From: Paenibacillus cookii
Lineage (GTDB): Bacteria > Bacillota > Bacilli > Paenibacillales > Paenibacillaceae
NCBI RefSeq assembly: GCF_018333375.1
Contig: NZ_BORW01000002.1
Span: 248,001 to 312,000, forward strand
Direction of reading: 5' to 3'
Length of the DNA stretch: 64,000 bases
Shown in pieces: positions 1 to 6,980 of the stretch. Numbering within the stretch: position 1 is the first letter of the stretch; every line of letters starts with the position of its first letter. The notes beneath the pieces are model-generated. The model had not been told where the DNA came from and did no database searches. It saw only the letters and a list, made by a program, of their open reading frames with translations. The translations under genes were made by a program, and so were the position numbers.

Positions 1-364
1 TGACGTTTTCCACCTGGGCCATCGCTTCTTGCGATTGAGGCGTGCCGACGTCCCGAAGCTCCTGGGACAGCTTGATGAGGAGTTCGTGCTCGCTGCGGAA
101 TTCCAGAAAAGAATCCAAAACGCGGAACAAATTGTCAAAAAACTTCCTGTCATGGTCCACTTCCCGCAAAATGATCGATTTCATTTCGGAAATGACGCCA
201 TTGACGATTTCGTCGAAAAGCTGCTCCTTGGTATCAAAAAACGTATAGATGGTCCCTTTCCCCACATTGGCGATTTTGGCCACCTGGTCCATCGTGGTCG
301 CTTTGTAGCCGAACAATGCGAAGGACCGAGAAGCCGCTTCAAGCACCTGCTTTTTACGATCCAC
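1..364 (-). CDS. TetR/AcrR family transcriptional regulator (partial, C-terminus beyond window)
   Basis: The first 121 or so residues of a TetR-family repressor run off the left edge. The N-terminal helix-turn-helix is typical: an opening VDRKKQVLEAA helix, then TTMDQVAKIANVGKGTIYTFF and KEQLFDEIV. The rest is start of the ligand-binding domain, which cannot be used to predict the inducer. The start is taken as GTG at 364, the first usable start, behind the purine-rich GGGAGGGG and AGGAA stretches. A minus-strand promoter and a 7-bp-arm inverted repeat lie just upstream, suggesting autoregulation. The target genes are probably downstream, outside the window. Confidence 0.9.
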   Translation of the reverse strand, partial: MDRKKQVLEAASRSFALFGYKATTMDQVAKIANVGKGTIYTFFDTKEQLFDEIVNGVISEMKSIILREVDHDRKFFDNLFRVLDSFLEFRSEHELLIKLSQELRDVGTPQSQEAMAQVENV

Positions 365-408
365 CGTTCCTATGATTTTCCCCTCCCGAATTCGCTCTAC
401 ATCCTATG

Positions 409-476
409 ATTGACCGAAAAACAATTCCAGTCATAAGGTCAATGTTAACTTTATCACGTTTTGAAGGATATGACAA
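409..476 (-). promoter_or_regulatory. Promoter and candidate operator of the TetR gene
   Basis: Reading the minus strand, TTGTCA (471-476) and TAAAGT (448-453) are separated by 17 bp, a good sigma-A promoter. Just downstream, ATTGACC (409-415) and GGTCAAT (437-443) form an inverted repeat with 7-bp perfect arms near the expected transcription start. This placement fits an autorepression operator, but the assignment is inference. Confidence 0.5.
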
Positions 477-508
477 ATGTTTAATACAGATTTTCTGTAA
501 AAAAACCA

Positions 509-546
509 AAAAACCACCGACCGCTTTTCAAGGATGCATGGTCGGC
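509..546 (-). terminator. Rho-independent terminator after the 564-902 gene
   Basis: On the minus strand CCGACC pairs with GGTCGG (517-545) around a 17-base loop and is followed by TGG and a run of T. It ends the small gene at 564-902. Confidence 0.6.
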
Positions 547-563
547 ACGAGCCGGCAAGACCG

Positions 564-902
564 TCAAGAAATGACGGAAATGCGGTATTTGGCCCGTCCC
601 GTCGTCAAGCTTAAGCCGTTGCCGTCGGGGCTGCAGTCGAACTGTCCGTCCACGTAGATCTGGTATTCGTCCCTAGGCAGCGGCAATTCGCCGTCCCCGC
701 TGACGACGTTTCCCGCCCCGTGCAAAATGAGGGAGCTTCCTTCCGCGTATTCGTCGAAGGTCGGCACCGTTTCGTCATATTCCACGCTCACCAGGCGTAC
801 CCGGGTTTCGTCGATATCGTCCCGCTCCTCTTTGCGGATCAGCAGCGTTTCTCCGGTTTTTTGCTCCAGCCATGCCTTTGCGGCGTTCAGTTGGTCACTC
901 AT
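564..902 (-). CDS. Conserved-looking small protein of unknown function
   Basis: A 112-residue, acidic, soluble protein that I do not recognise. It starts MSDQLNAAKAWLEQKTGE at ATG 902, with AGAAGGGG seven bases upstream; the longer reading frame to 980 has no ribosome site. There is no signal peptide, membrane segment or cysteine cluster beyond one Cys near the C-terminus (QFDCSPDG). A terminator follows at once, so it is probably monocistronic. Codon use matches its neighbours, so I think it is a real gene, but no function can be assigned. Confidence 0.7.
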   Translation of the reverse strand: MSDQLNAAKAWLEQKTGETLLIRKEERDDIDETRVRLVSVEYDETVPTFDEYAEGSSLILHGAGNVVSGDGELPLPRDEYQIYVDGQFDCSPDGNGLSLTTGRAKYRISVIS

Positions 903-1021
903 TGGTTTACCCCTTCTTCCTTGGAATGTTATGAAACCCTTTTTTCCTAATATGAGTCTAACCATTCCGGCGGGGCGCAAAACATCGTGCGGTCAGAAAA
1001 GCTCCCTTTCCTGCCCCAAAG

Positions 1022-1049
1022 AAAAAACGCCCGACACCTCGGACGTTTT
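1022..1049 (-). terminator. Terminator of the MFS transporter gene
   Basis: Minus-strand stem AAAACG-CCGA / TCGG-CGTTTT (1024-1049) with one internal mismatch and a short loop, followed by a T-run. It lies 25 bp past the stop of the 1075-2598 gene. Confidence 0.75.
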
Positions 1050-1074
1050 ATCGTTTTATAGCATTTCAATGCCT

Positions 1075-2598
1075 TTAGGCTTTCTCCTGCCGCTTCTGAG
1101 GGAGTTCGACCCTTGCCTTCCCCATCGCAATGACGAAAATGACGGCGATGGCAATCGGGACGAGAGCAATCAGGAACACATGGGTGATCGAACCGGACAT
1201 GGCGTCGATGATTTTGGAAAGGACAGCCTCCGGAATCTTCGTCCGTACGCTAGGCTCGAAGATTTGCTTGGGATCTCCCAGGCTGGACATGGCGGAATCG
1301 GCATTCCCGCCCATGCCTTTGAAGTTCTCCGTCAGCTTGCTCGTAAACAGGTTATTTTGGATCGTGCCGAAAATCGTAATCCCCATCGTCATCCCCAGCG
1401 AACGAAGAAACTGGTTGGTCGAGTTCGCGGTTCCGCGGTAGCGCGGCTCCAAATTATGCTGGGAGGCCGTAGGCAGCAACGAAAACGAAAAGCCCATGCC
1501 AAAGCCGACGACGATCATGAACAATGTCAGCAAGTAACGCGCGGAATCCGGCTGGAGCGTGCTGAGAAGGTACATGCCTGCAAGATAAAACACAACCGAA
1601 ATCCCCATCAGATTGCGATAGCTTGTCTTCGTCGAAAATATGCCGCCGATCGAGCTGCCCGCCACCGAACCAAGCATCATCGGCGTCAGGATCAGTCCTG
1701 CATTGGTCGCCGAGCCGCCATAGACCGCCTGGACGAAGATCGGAATGTACACCGTCAATATAATAAACGTGCCGCCATATAAAAACGCTAATATTTGCGA
1801 TGAAGCAAACAAACGGCGTTTAAAGAGGAAAAACGGCAAAATCGGCTCCTTCGCCCGGAGCTCCACGAAAAAGAACGCGACGAAAAAAACGGCGAAGAGC
1901 GCAAACAGCGAAATGATCGGCGCCGAACTCCAGGCATACTCCTTGCCTCCGAGCTCCAGCGCGAACATCAGGCTGATGACCGCAATAACGAGCGTCGCGG
2001 CGCCCCACCAGTCGATCTTTTGCTTCGAATGGGAAGGCGATTCCTTATAGTTTTTCATGATCAGCGCAAACGAAACGATCCCGATCGGAACGTTGATATA
2101 AAACACCCATTCCCATCCCATGTAATCGGTAATATAGGCCCCGAGCAGCGGACCGACCACGCTTGCGGCTCCGAATACCGCTCCGAGAAGGCCTGTCATT
2201 TTGCCCCGTTTTTCCGGCGGAAAAATGTCAAAAATAATCGTAAACGCGATCGGCATAAGCGCTCCCCCGCCGATCCCCTGGATCGCGCGGTAGATGCTGA
2301 GCTGCTCGATCGTTTGAGCCAGCCCGCATAACGCGGAACCGATCAAAAACACGGCCAAACCGAAAATAAAAAATCTCTTTCTGCCGTACATGTCCGACAA
2401 TTTGCCGAAAATCGGCATGCCCGCCATGGTGGTCACCATATACGCGGACGTGACCCAGACAAACTTGTCCATCCCGCCAAGATCGGACACGATCGTCCCC
2501 ATGGCCGTGGCAACGATGGTATTATCGATAGCCGACATAAAAATGGCAAGCAACAAGCCTGCCACAACCAGCTTTATGTTGTTTTTGGCAGCTTCCAT
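1075..2598 (-). CDS. MFS multidrug efflux transporter, DHA2 (EmrB/QacA) family, 14 TM
   Basis: A 507-residue drug:proton antiporter of the inner membrane. Family hallmarks are visible: the motif A loop GKLSDMYGRKRFF, the motif B region YRAIQGIGGGALMP, and a motif-C-like GAVFGAASVVGPLLGAYI that marks exporters. Some 14 hydrophobic segments run to the C-terminus, with a large extracytoplasmic loop after the penultimate segment. ATG 2598 is chosen because AAGGGGAAAGGGG precedes it, whereas the frame upstream to 2649 has no ribosome site. It is divergent from a MarR regulator across an intergenic region with tandem palindromic sequence, so expression is probably derepressed by a drug-like ligand. 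The substrate cannot be told from sequence. Confidence 0.93.
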   Translation of the reverse strand: MEAAKNNIKLVVAGLLLAIFMSAIDNTIVATAMGTIVSDLGGMDKFVWVTSAYMVTTMAGMPIFGKLSDMYGRKRFFIFGLAVFLIGSALCGLAQTIEQLSIYRAIQGIGGGALMPIAFTIIFDIFPPEKRGKMTGLLGAVFGAASVVGPLLGAYITDYMGWEWVFYINVPIGIVSFALIMKNYKESPSHSKQKIDWWGAATLVIAVISLMFALELGGKEYAWSSAPIISLFALFAVFFVAFFFVELRAKEPILPFFLFKRRLFASSQILAFLYGGTFIILTVYIPIFVQAVYGGSATNAGLILTPMMLGSVAGSSIGGIFSTKTSYRNLMGISVVFYLAGMYLLSTLQPDSARYLLTLFMIVVGFGMGFSFSLLPTASQHNLEPRYRGTANSTNQFLRSLGMTMGITIFGTIQNNLFTSKLTENFKGMGGNADSAMSSLGDPKQIFEPSVRTKIPEAVLSKIIDAMSGSITHVFLIALVPIAIAVIFVIAMGKARVELPQKRQEKA

Positions 2599-2653
2599 TC
2601 GCAAACCCCTTTCCCCTTTGCAAAGTATGAACAAGTTCGATAAAATCATATTA

Positions 2654-2690
2654 ATATCTCATTTATCGAATATCTCGTTCATCGAGATAT
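2654..2690. promoter_or_regulatory. Tandem MarR-type operator between MFS and marR genes
   Basis: Two adjacent 16-bp copies, 2654-2669 and 2670-2685, differ at only two positions. The right copy lies in a perfect palindrome, ATATCTCG-TTCAT-CGAGATAT (2670-2690). This sits between the two divergent starts, where a MarR dimer pair would control both. It is probably the binding site for the 2717-3214 product. Confidence 0.65.
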
Positions 2691-2716
2691 GTAAATATTA
2701 AGAGGAGGTGTCTCGT

Positions 2717-3214
2717 TTGTCAAGCGAACGGCAGGAACAGCCTGCAGATCTCCGGGAACAGCTTGCGCTGCTGATGCGGGGGTTGGGCACCCGAACCGTA
2801 TTGTACCAGCAGTTTGTCGCCGCCTCCCACGGTTTGTACAATAACGATCTGAAATCGGTTGACATTTTGCGCGAAACCGGGCCGATTACGGCAGGCGAGC
2901 TATCCAAAATTACGGGGCTGGCGACCGGAACGATCACCGCGTTGATCGACCGGCTTGAAAAATGCGGTTACGTGCGCAGGGAAAACGATCCGGCCGACCG
3001 GCGCAGAGTCATTATCGTTCCGGTATACGAGCACAACGAAGCAATCAAAAACACGTATTCGCCTCTTCATTCGGCGATGCTGGAGCTTGCCTCCCAGTAT
3101 TCGGCGGACGAGCTCCGGCTCATCATGCAGTTCATCGGCAAAACGAGCAACATTTTGGAGGAGCAAATCCATCATCTCAGCACCTCCCGCGGGAAAACCT
3201 CTCCTGAGCCTTAA
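2717..3214 (+). CDS. MarR family transcriptional regulator
   Basis: A 165-residue winged-helix repressor. The DNA-binding region shows ITAGELSKITGLATGTITALIDRLEKCGYV followed by the wing NDPADRRRVII (split here only for description), the classical MarR signature. Start choice: GAGGAGG at 2703-2708 is spaced eight bases from TTG 2717. The GTG at 2708 overlaps that ribosome site and is unlikely. It is divergent from the DHA2 exporter and probably represses both genes through the tandem operator between them. No cysteine sensor is evident, so a small-molecule ligand is more likely than an oxidant. Confidence 0.9.
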   Translation: MSSERQEQPADLREQLALLMRGLGTRTVLYQQFVAASHGLYNNDLKSVDILRETGPITAGELSKITGLATGTITALIDRLEKCGYVRRENDPADRRRVIIVPVYEHNEAIKNTYSPLHSAMLELASQYSADELRLIMQFIGKTSNILEEQIHHLSTSRGKTSPEP

Positions 3215-3314
3215 ACGGCTCCGCCGTCCTTGGCAGGCGGTGCTTACGCCTTGCACACGGCATCATTAGCCTGGTGATCAGCGTGAAGCGTTTAATCGTG
3301 CAAGTTTTAAAAAA

Positions 3315-3357
3315 GAAGGGACGGTTTTTCCGACAAACTCGGAATAACCGTCCCTTT
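3315..3357. terminator. Bidirectional terminator between marR and nitroreductase genes
   Basis: A long stem built from GAAGGGACGG-TTTTTCCGA and its near complement ends at 3357. It has A/T runs on both sides, so it can serve both the plus-strand marR and the minus-strand nitroreductase. Confidence 0.8.
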
Positions 3358-3395
3358 TCTTTTTATTCGTAGCTGTATGCCAGGTTGGATCTGGA

Positions 3396-3992
3396 TTAGT
3401 TGAATACTTTGACGCGCTCTTCAAGCGGCTGGAATTGTTTCTCGCCGGCAGGAGCCACCACTTTGCCGAACGGCATTTGGGCAATCAGCTTCCAGCTTGC
3501 AGGCAGGTTCCATTCGTGAGCGACCTTTTGGTCGATCAGCGGGTTGTAGTGCTGCAAGCTTGCGCCCAGCCCTTCCTCTTCCAAAGCCGTCCATACGACG
3601 AGCTGAAGCATGCCGTTGGATTGATTGGACCATACAGGGAAATTATCCTTGTAAGCTTCGAATTGGGCTTGAAGACCTTCGATGACGGCATTGTCTTCAA
3701 AGAACAGGACCGTGCCGTATCCATTGCGGAATCCGGCCATTTTCTCGGCCGTCGGAGCAAAATTTTCGGCTGGAACGACGCCTCTGAGCGTTTCTTCCGT
3801 CAGGTTCCACAGCTTGTCATGCTGTTCGCCCAACAGAACGACGACGCGGGCGCTTTGGGAGTTAAAGGACGATGGCGTATGTTTGACCGCTTCGTTGACG
3901 ATTTCGACGATCTTTTCGTCCGAAACGGATACATCCTTGCTAATGGCATAAATGGAACGTCTGTTTTTGAGCGCATCGATGAAATTCGACAT
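3396..3992 (-). CDS. Nitroreductase family protein (Frm2/YdgI-like)
   Basis: A 198-residue FMN-dependent oxidoreductase of the small nitroreductase group. It opens MSNFIDALKNRRSIYAI, the usual FMN-phosphate-binding start. The substrate loop HTPSSFNSQSARVVVL and the C-terminal EWNLPASWKLIAQMPFG are also typical of the group. ATG 3992 has TTGGAGG eleven bases upstream; the longer frame begins inside that ribosome site. It probably reduces nitro compounds, quinones or peroxides with NAD(P)H. A consensus promoter with repeated TTACTTAC-type sequence precedes it, which suggests a redox-responsive repressor. Such proteins are often induced by disulfide or quinone stress; that link is inference. Confidence 0.88.
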   Translation of the reverse strand: MSNFIDALKNRRSIYAISKDVSVSDEKIVEIVNEAVKHTPSSFNSQSARVVVLLGEQHDKLWNLTEETLRGVVPAENFAPTAEKMAGFRNGYGTVLFFEDNAVIEGLQAQFEAYKDNFPVWSNQSNGMLQLVVWTALEEEGLGASLQHYNPLIDQKVAHEWNLPASWKLIAQMPFGKVVAPAGEKQFQPLEERVKVFN

Positions 3993-4017
3993 AAGTATAG
4001 TAGCCTCCAATATTTTA

Positions 4018-4061
4018 TTTACTTACTTTTTTATTATATAACCCCATTAACTTACTTGCAA
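4018..4061 (-). promoter_or_regulatory. Promoter of the nitroreductase gene with repeated TTACTTAC motif
   Basis: On the minus strand, -35 TTGCAA (4056-4061) and -10 TATAAT (4033-4038) are 17 bp apart, near consensus. Repeats of AAGTAAGT type flank the core: TTACTTACT near 4018-4027 and AACTTACTT near 4049-4057. They look like paired binding sites for a repressor that occludes the promoter. Confidence 0.6.
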
Positions 4062-4096
4062 TACTTTGTTTTTCTAAACTCGCCTGCACGTATACA

Positions 4097-4124
4097 AAAA
4101 ACCTTTCCTAAAACGGAAAGGTTT
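4097..4124. terminator. Terminator downstream of the MurB-like gene
   Basis: Perfect 10-bp stem AAACCTTTCC/GGAAAGGTTT with a six-base loop (4099-4124), lying 33 bp past the stop of the 4157-5176 gene. An A-run on the plus strand gives T residues on the minus strand. Confidence 0.7.
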
Positions 4125-4156
4125 ATACGCGGCCGCAGCCTTGTATGTTATTTTAT

Positions 4157-5176
4157 TTATTTCACGACGACCACTTCGGGTTCCGGTTCAAAGCCGAATG
4201 CATTATTGACCCCTTCGATGATCACGTTCATCAAATATTTCACGTCTTCGGCGGTGGCATGCCGGTGATTGATGATCATGTTCCCGTGATACGGCGAGAT
4301 CATTGCGCCGCCATGCTCCTTGCCCTTCATGTTCAACCGGTCCACAAGGGCGCCCACCGGAACGCCGTAGTCGTAATTGTTTTTGAACACCGAACCGCAG
4401 GAAGGGAACTCGAAATGTCGTTTTCCGTTACGGTAATTGGCGATGTCGGTCATTTCGGCCGGGATGACGATGCCCTGTTTCTTAAGCGCTTCGGCTTCCC
4501 CATCCATGTACGAATAAAAAGAAGCCAGCGTCGACATGCCTTCCTTCGCCTTCCACCGCGCAAGCAGCTCATTGCCGGCAGCGATCTGCTTCTCGTCCGG
4601 CACGGCAAGCATATCCGCCCCGAGCACCAGCCATGGGTTCATCTGGAAGATGGATTGTTTGTAGCCGTATTGGCACTGCGACACGTCGATCGACCGAACG
4701 GCCAAGGACGGGTCGGACAAGTCGACGTAATAAACGGTTTTAATGATGTCGCTGATCTGATGGTGATTGTATTTGGCGTTCATATAAATTCCCGCGCCAA
4801 GTCCCCCGGGCAGCAAGTAGGTGAATTCGTAGCCGGGAATGCCGAACATCCTGCCGCTGATCGCCAGCATGGACATCGGCGTTCCGGAGGATATGAACCA
4901 TTTGGTCGGCTGGATGTCCCAATAGACGAATTTTTTCAATGAGATGTACAGCGTATCCTCCTGCGGACGGTCCGGAAACAGCAGGTTCGAACCCATCCCG
5001 CAAATAAAATAATCCAATCCGTGCGTTTTGCAGCCCCGCAGCAGTGTCAGAAGCTCCTCCACCGTTTCGGGCATGGCAAAAAAGTTCGCTTCGCCCCCGA
5101 TTTGGTACGATGAATGGTTGGCCAGCGGTTCGTTCCGCAGGCACAGGCTTTCAAAAGTCATCCGGTTATTCAGCAT
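4157..5176 (-). CDS. MurB-like FAD-binding protein (divergent UDP-N-acetylenolpyruvoylglucosamine reductase)
   Basis: A 339-residue protein with the layout of MurB, which reduces UDP-GlcNAc-enolpyruvate to UDP-MurNAc. Visible elements are NHSSYQIGGEA (canonical NTxFxIGGxA), the FAD loop GMGSNLL, SSGTPMSMLA, the catalytic serine region PSCGSVFKN, HGNMIIN, and the terminal glutamate in EPEPEVVVV. It departs from canonical MurB in two places. The usual IPGSxGGAxxMNxGxYG is LPGGLGAGIYMNAKYN, and the Tyr-Arg-x-Ser motif that carries the substrate-binding Arg reads YKQS (Lys173). ATG 5176 has AGAAGGA just upstream. It stands alone, away from other cell-wall genes, and may be a paralogue with altered substrate rather than the housekeeping enzyme. 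Confidence 0.8.
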   Translation of the reverse strand: MLNNRMTFESLCLRNEPLANHSSYQIGGEANFFAMPETVEELLTLLRGCKTHGLDYFICGMGSNLLFPDRPQEDTLYISLKKFVYWDIQPTKWFISSGTPMSMLAISGRMFGIPGYEFTYLLPGGLGAGIYMNAKYNHHQISDIIKTVYYVDLSDPSLAVRSIDVSQCQYGYKQSIFQMNPWLVLGADMLAVPDEKQIAAGNELLARWKAKEGMSTLASFYSYMDGEAEALKKQGIVIPAEMTDIANYRNGKRHFEFPSCGSVFKNNYDYGVPVGALVDRLNMKGKEHGGAMISPYHGNMIINHRHATAEDVKYLMNVIIEGVNNAFGFEPEPEVVVVK

Positions 5177-5720
5177 TAGGTTCCTTCTCGCTTTCAACTT
5201 CATTATTAATGTTCAAAATCAATGAATGATTCCTTTTCGCCACGTAAACGTAGACCTATCTATTCTAATATATCGCCAGTCATTACGCCATGTGTCAATT
5301 CATACCCGCATCCAGGAATTATATCCGATTTTTTGGGGAAAGGAAACGGCGAAGGCCCGCGCGGCAAAGTATCCGGCAGCATGTTCGGCGCAATGCCGGC
5401 GGTCTGCGGAACGGCTGCGGCCTCCGTTTTTCAGGCGCTTATCCGTATTTTCTTGTTTTCCATATGTTTCTATACGTTATTTAATGCGGCAAACCGGGCG
5501 GAAATAGCATTTCTGCCGTCTCGTCGGCGTCCTTCACCGCGTTATATTACAGCGAACAGTACGGCATCGAGGAATCGGGCTAACGGTCTCATTTCCCCCG
5601 AATAAAAAAGAAGCAGCGAAGGTTCGCTGCTCCATGCCGCTGCCGTCCGTAATGCTACGCGTTGACGTTAAAAAACTTCTTTCAACACATACAACATGCA
5701 ACATGCGAACGGCCGCAAAA
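5177..5720. other. 544-bp stretch without a supported gene
   Basis: The only open frame, about 5222-5605 on the plus strand (127 codons), lacks a ribosome site and has a composition unlike a folded protein. I see no domain on either strand. The segment holds the upstream region of the MurB-like gene and, at its right end, the terminator of the 5721-6098 gene. A decayed gene is possible but not demonstrable. Confidence 0.5.
5602..5631 (-). terminator. Terminator of the KSI-like gene
   Basis: On the minus strand AGCAGCGAA/TTCGCTGCT forms a perfect 9-bp stem (5612-5631) with a two-base loop, followed by TCTTTTTTATT. Confidence 0.85.
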
Positions 5721-6098
5721 TCATTTCGTCTCTATATCCGACTGTCCCCAATATGCCTTCATGCCGGTAATGAGCCCTTCCTCGTTAAACGTCATCAACT
5801 CGATCACATGAATGACGATCGTTGCGCCTTCGACTGTCGTTTCGATATGAACGGCCATGGCTCCCGAATGTTCGTGCGACCCCCGAATCGGTTCCTCGCG
5901 GCGGATCCGGGTGCTTCCGTTCACGACCTTACGGTAAAATTCCGCGATCGCGGCCTTGCCCCGCACCGGCTCGGACCCCGCGGGATCCTCTACGACCGCA
6001 TCCTCCGCATATAATGAAAGGATTCCTTCCAAATCGTCCCGGTTAAAACAATCGATGTAGTTTTGCATGGCCGTTTTGATATGCTGTTCGGCAAGCAT
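5721..6098 (-). CDS. SnoaL/NTF2-fold protein, ketosteroid-isomerase-like
   Basis: A 125-residue cone-fold protein close in layout to steroid delta-isomerase. Tyr14 (in NYIDCF) and Asp38 (in VEDPAG) fall at exactly the numbering of the catalytic Tyr14 and Asp38 of the classical bacterial ketosteroid isomerase. The third catalytic acid, Asp99, appears to align with Glu100 in HVIELMTFNEEG. The C-terminal strand GMKAYWGQSDI also resembles that family. ATG 6098 follows AAAGGAGG. The gene is single, with its own terminator. The natural substrate is unknown; Paenibacillus is not known for steroid metabolism, so another isomerisation or hydration is likely. Confidence 0.75.
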   Translation of the reverse strand: MLAEQHIKTAMQNYIDCFNRDDLEGILSLYAEDAVVEDPAGSEPVRGKAAIAEFYRKVVNGSTRIRREEPIRGSHEHSGAMAVHIETTVEGATIVIHVIELMTFNEEGLITGMKAYWGQSDIETK

Positions 6099-6272
6099 GG
6101 CTGATTCCTCCTTTAATTGACATCATGTCCAATAAATCTATTATACCTTCCGGGAAAGCGTTTGTAAAAACAAGGTTGGCAATCTCCCCGGCCGAGCCGC
6201 GCTTTACACGGCGTTCCGTTAGTTATAAGGTTATTATGTTGAGGTCAAATGAATTGTACTGGAGGATTCTGC

Positions 6273-6980
6273 ATGAAATCAGACTTGGAGACCGTGATGC
6301 ATGACGGGGATATCTTCCGAAATGCGGATTCGGACGGACGAATCCTGATCATGACGGCGGTCGAAGCAGAGCGGCAGGCCGTCACGCGCGGAACCCGCGA
6401 TTCAAAGCGGTTTAATGTTCAACTCGCCGGTTTCGGGCCGGCCTCGGCGGCGGCACGGACGGCCGCAGAGCTTGCGAAGGGCAGCTACAGCCTGGTCATC
6501 AGCGCAGGGATCGCCGGAGGCTTCAAGGGACGGGCGGAGATCGGCTCCACCGTCATCGCCGACCGGATCGCGGCCGCCGATTTGGGAGCCGAAACCCCTG
6601 ACGGCTTTCTCAGCGTGGACGAGCTTGGTTTCGGCAGCTCCGTCATCCTGCCTGATTCAAAGCTTGTGCAAACCCTCTCCGATGCCATGGCATCCGAGGG
6701 GATTCCCGTTACCCGCGGCACCATCCTGACGGTCACGACGGGAACGGGTTCCGCCGAAACGACCGCCAAGTTAACCGCGCGGTACGGCGATGCGGCTGCC
6801 GAAGGGATGGAGGGCTTCGGCGTGGCGACCGCCGCCAAGCTGTGGAATCTGCCCGTGCTCGAAATCCGCACGATTTCGAACGTCGTCGGCCCAAGGGACC
6901 GTGCGGCCTGGCGCCTCGGCGAAGCCTTTGCCGCGCTCGAAGCGGCAGGCGACATTTTAAGGAGGGTATTTACCGAATGA
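6273..6980 (+). CDS. mqnB: Futalosine hydrolase MqnB
   Basis: A 235-residue nucleoside phosphorylase-fold enzyme that splits futalosine to hypoxanthine and dehypoxanthine futalosine in the alternative menaquinone pathway. The sequence shows ILIMTAVEAERQAV, the glycine-rich ISAGIAGGF, GTILTVTTGTG and the nucleoside-site AEGMEGFGVA, as in MTA/SAH nucleosidase relatives. Start ATG 6273 has GGAGG at 6261-6265; an upstream ATG at 6249 lacks a ribosome site. Its stop overlaps the start of mqnD (ATGA), so the two are translationally coupled. The other mqn genes are not in the window. Confidence 0.92.
   Translation: MKSDLETVMHDGDIFRNADSDGRILIMTAVEAERQAVTRGTRDSKRFNVQLAGFGPASAAARTAAELAKGSYSLVISAGIAGGFKGRAEIGSTVIADRIAAADLGAETPDGFLSVDELGFGSSVILPDSKLVQTLSDAMASEGIPVTRGTILTVTTGTGSAETTAKLTARYGDAAAEGMEGFGVATAAKLWNLPVLEIRTISNVVGPRDRAAWRLGEAFAALEAAGDILRRVFTE

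Noticed and set aside
727..1782. Plus-strand 351-codon frame over the small protein and MFS gene
   Set aside because: It is antisense to a clear DHA2 transporter, is rich in Arg/His/Asp, and has no ribosome site; a shadow of GC-rich coding.
5222..5605. 127-codon frame in the gap upstream of the MurB-like gene
   Set aside because: No ribosome site, odd composition and no recognisable domain. The space is listed as non-coding.
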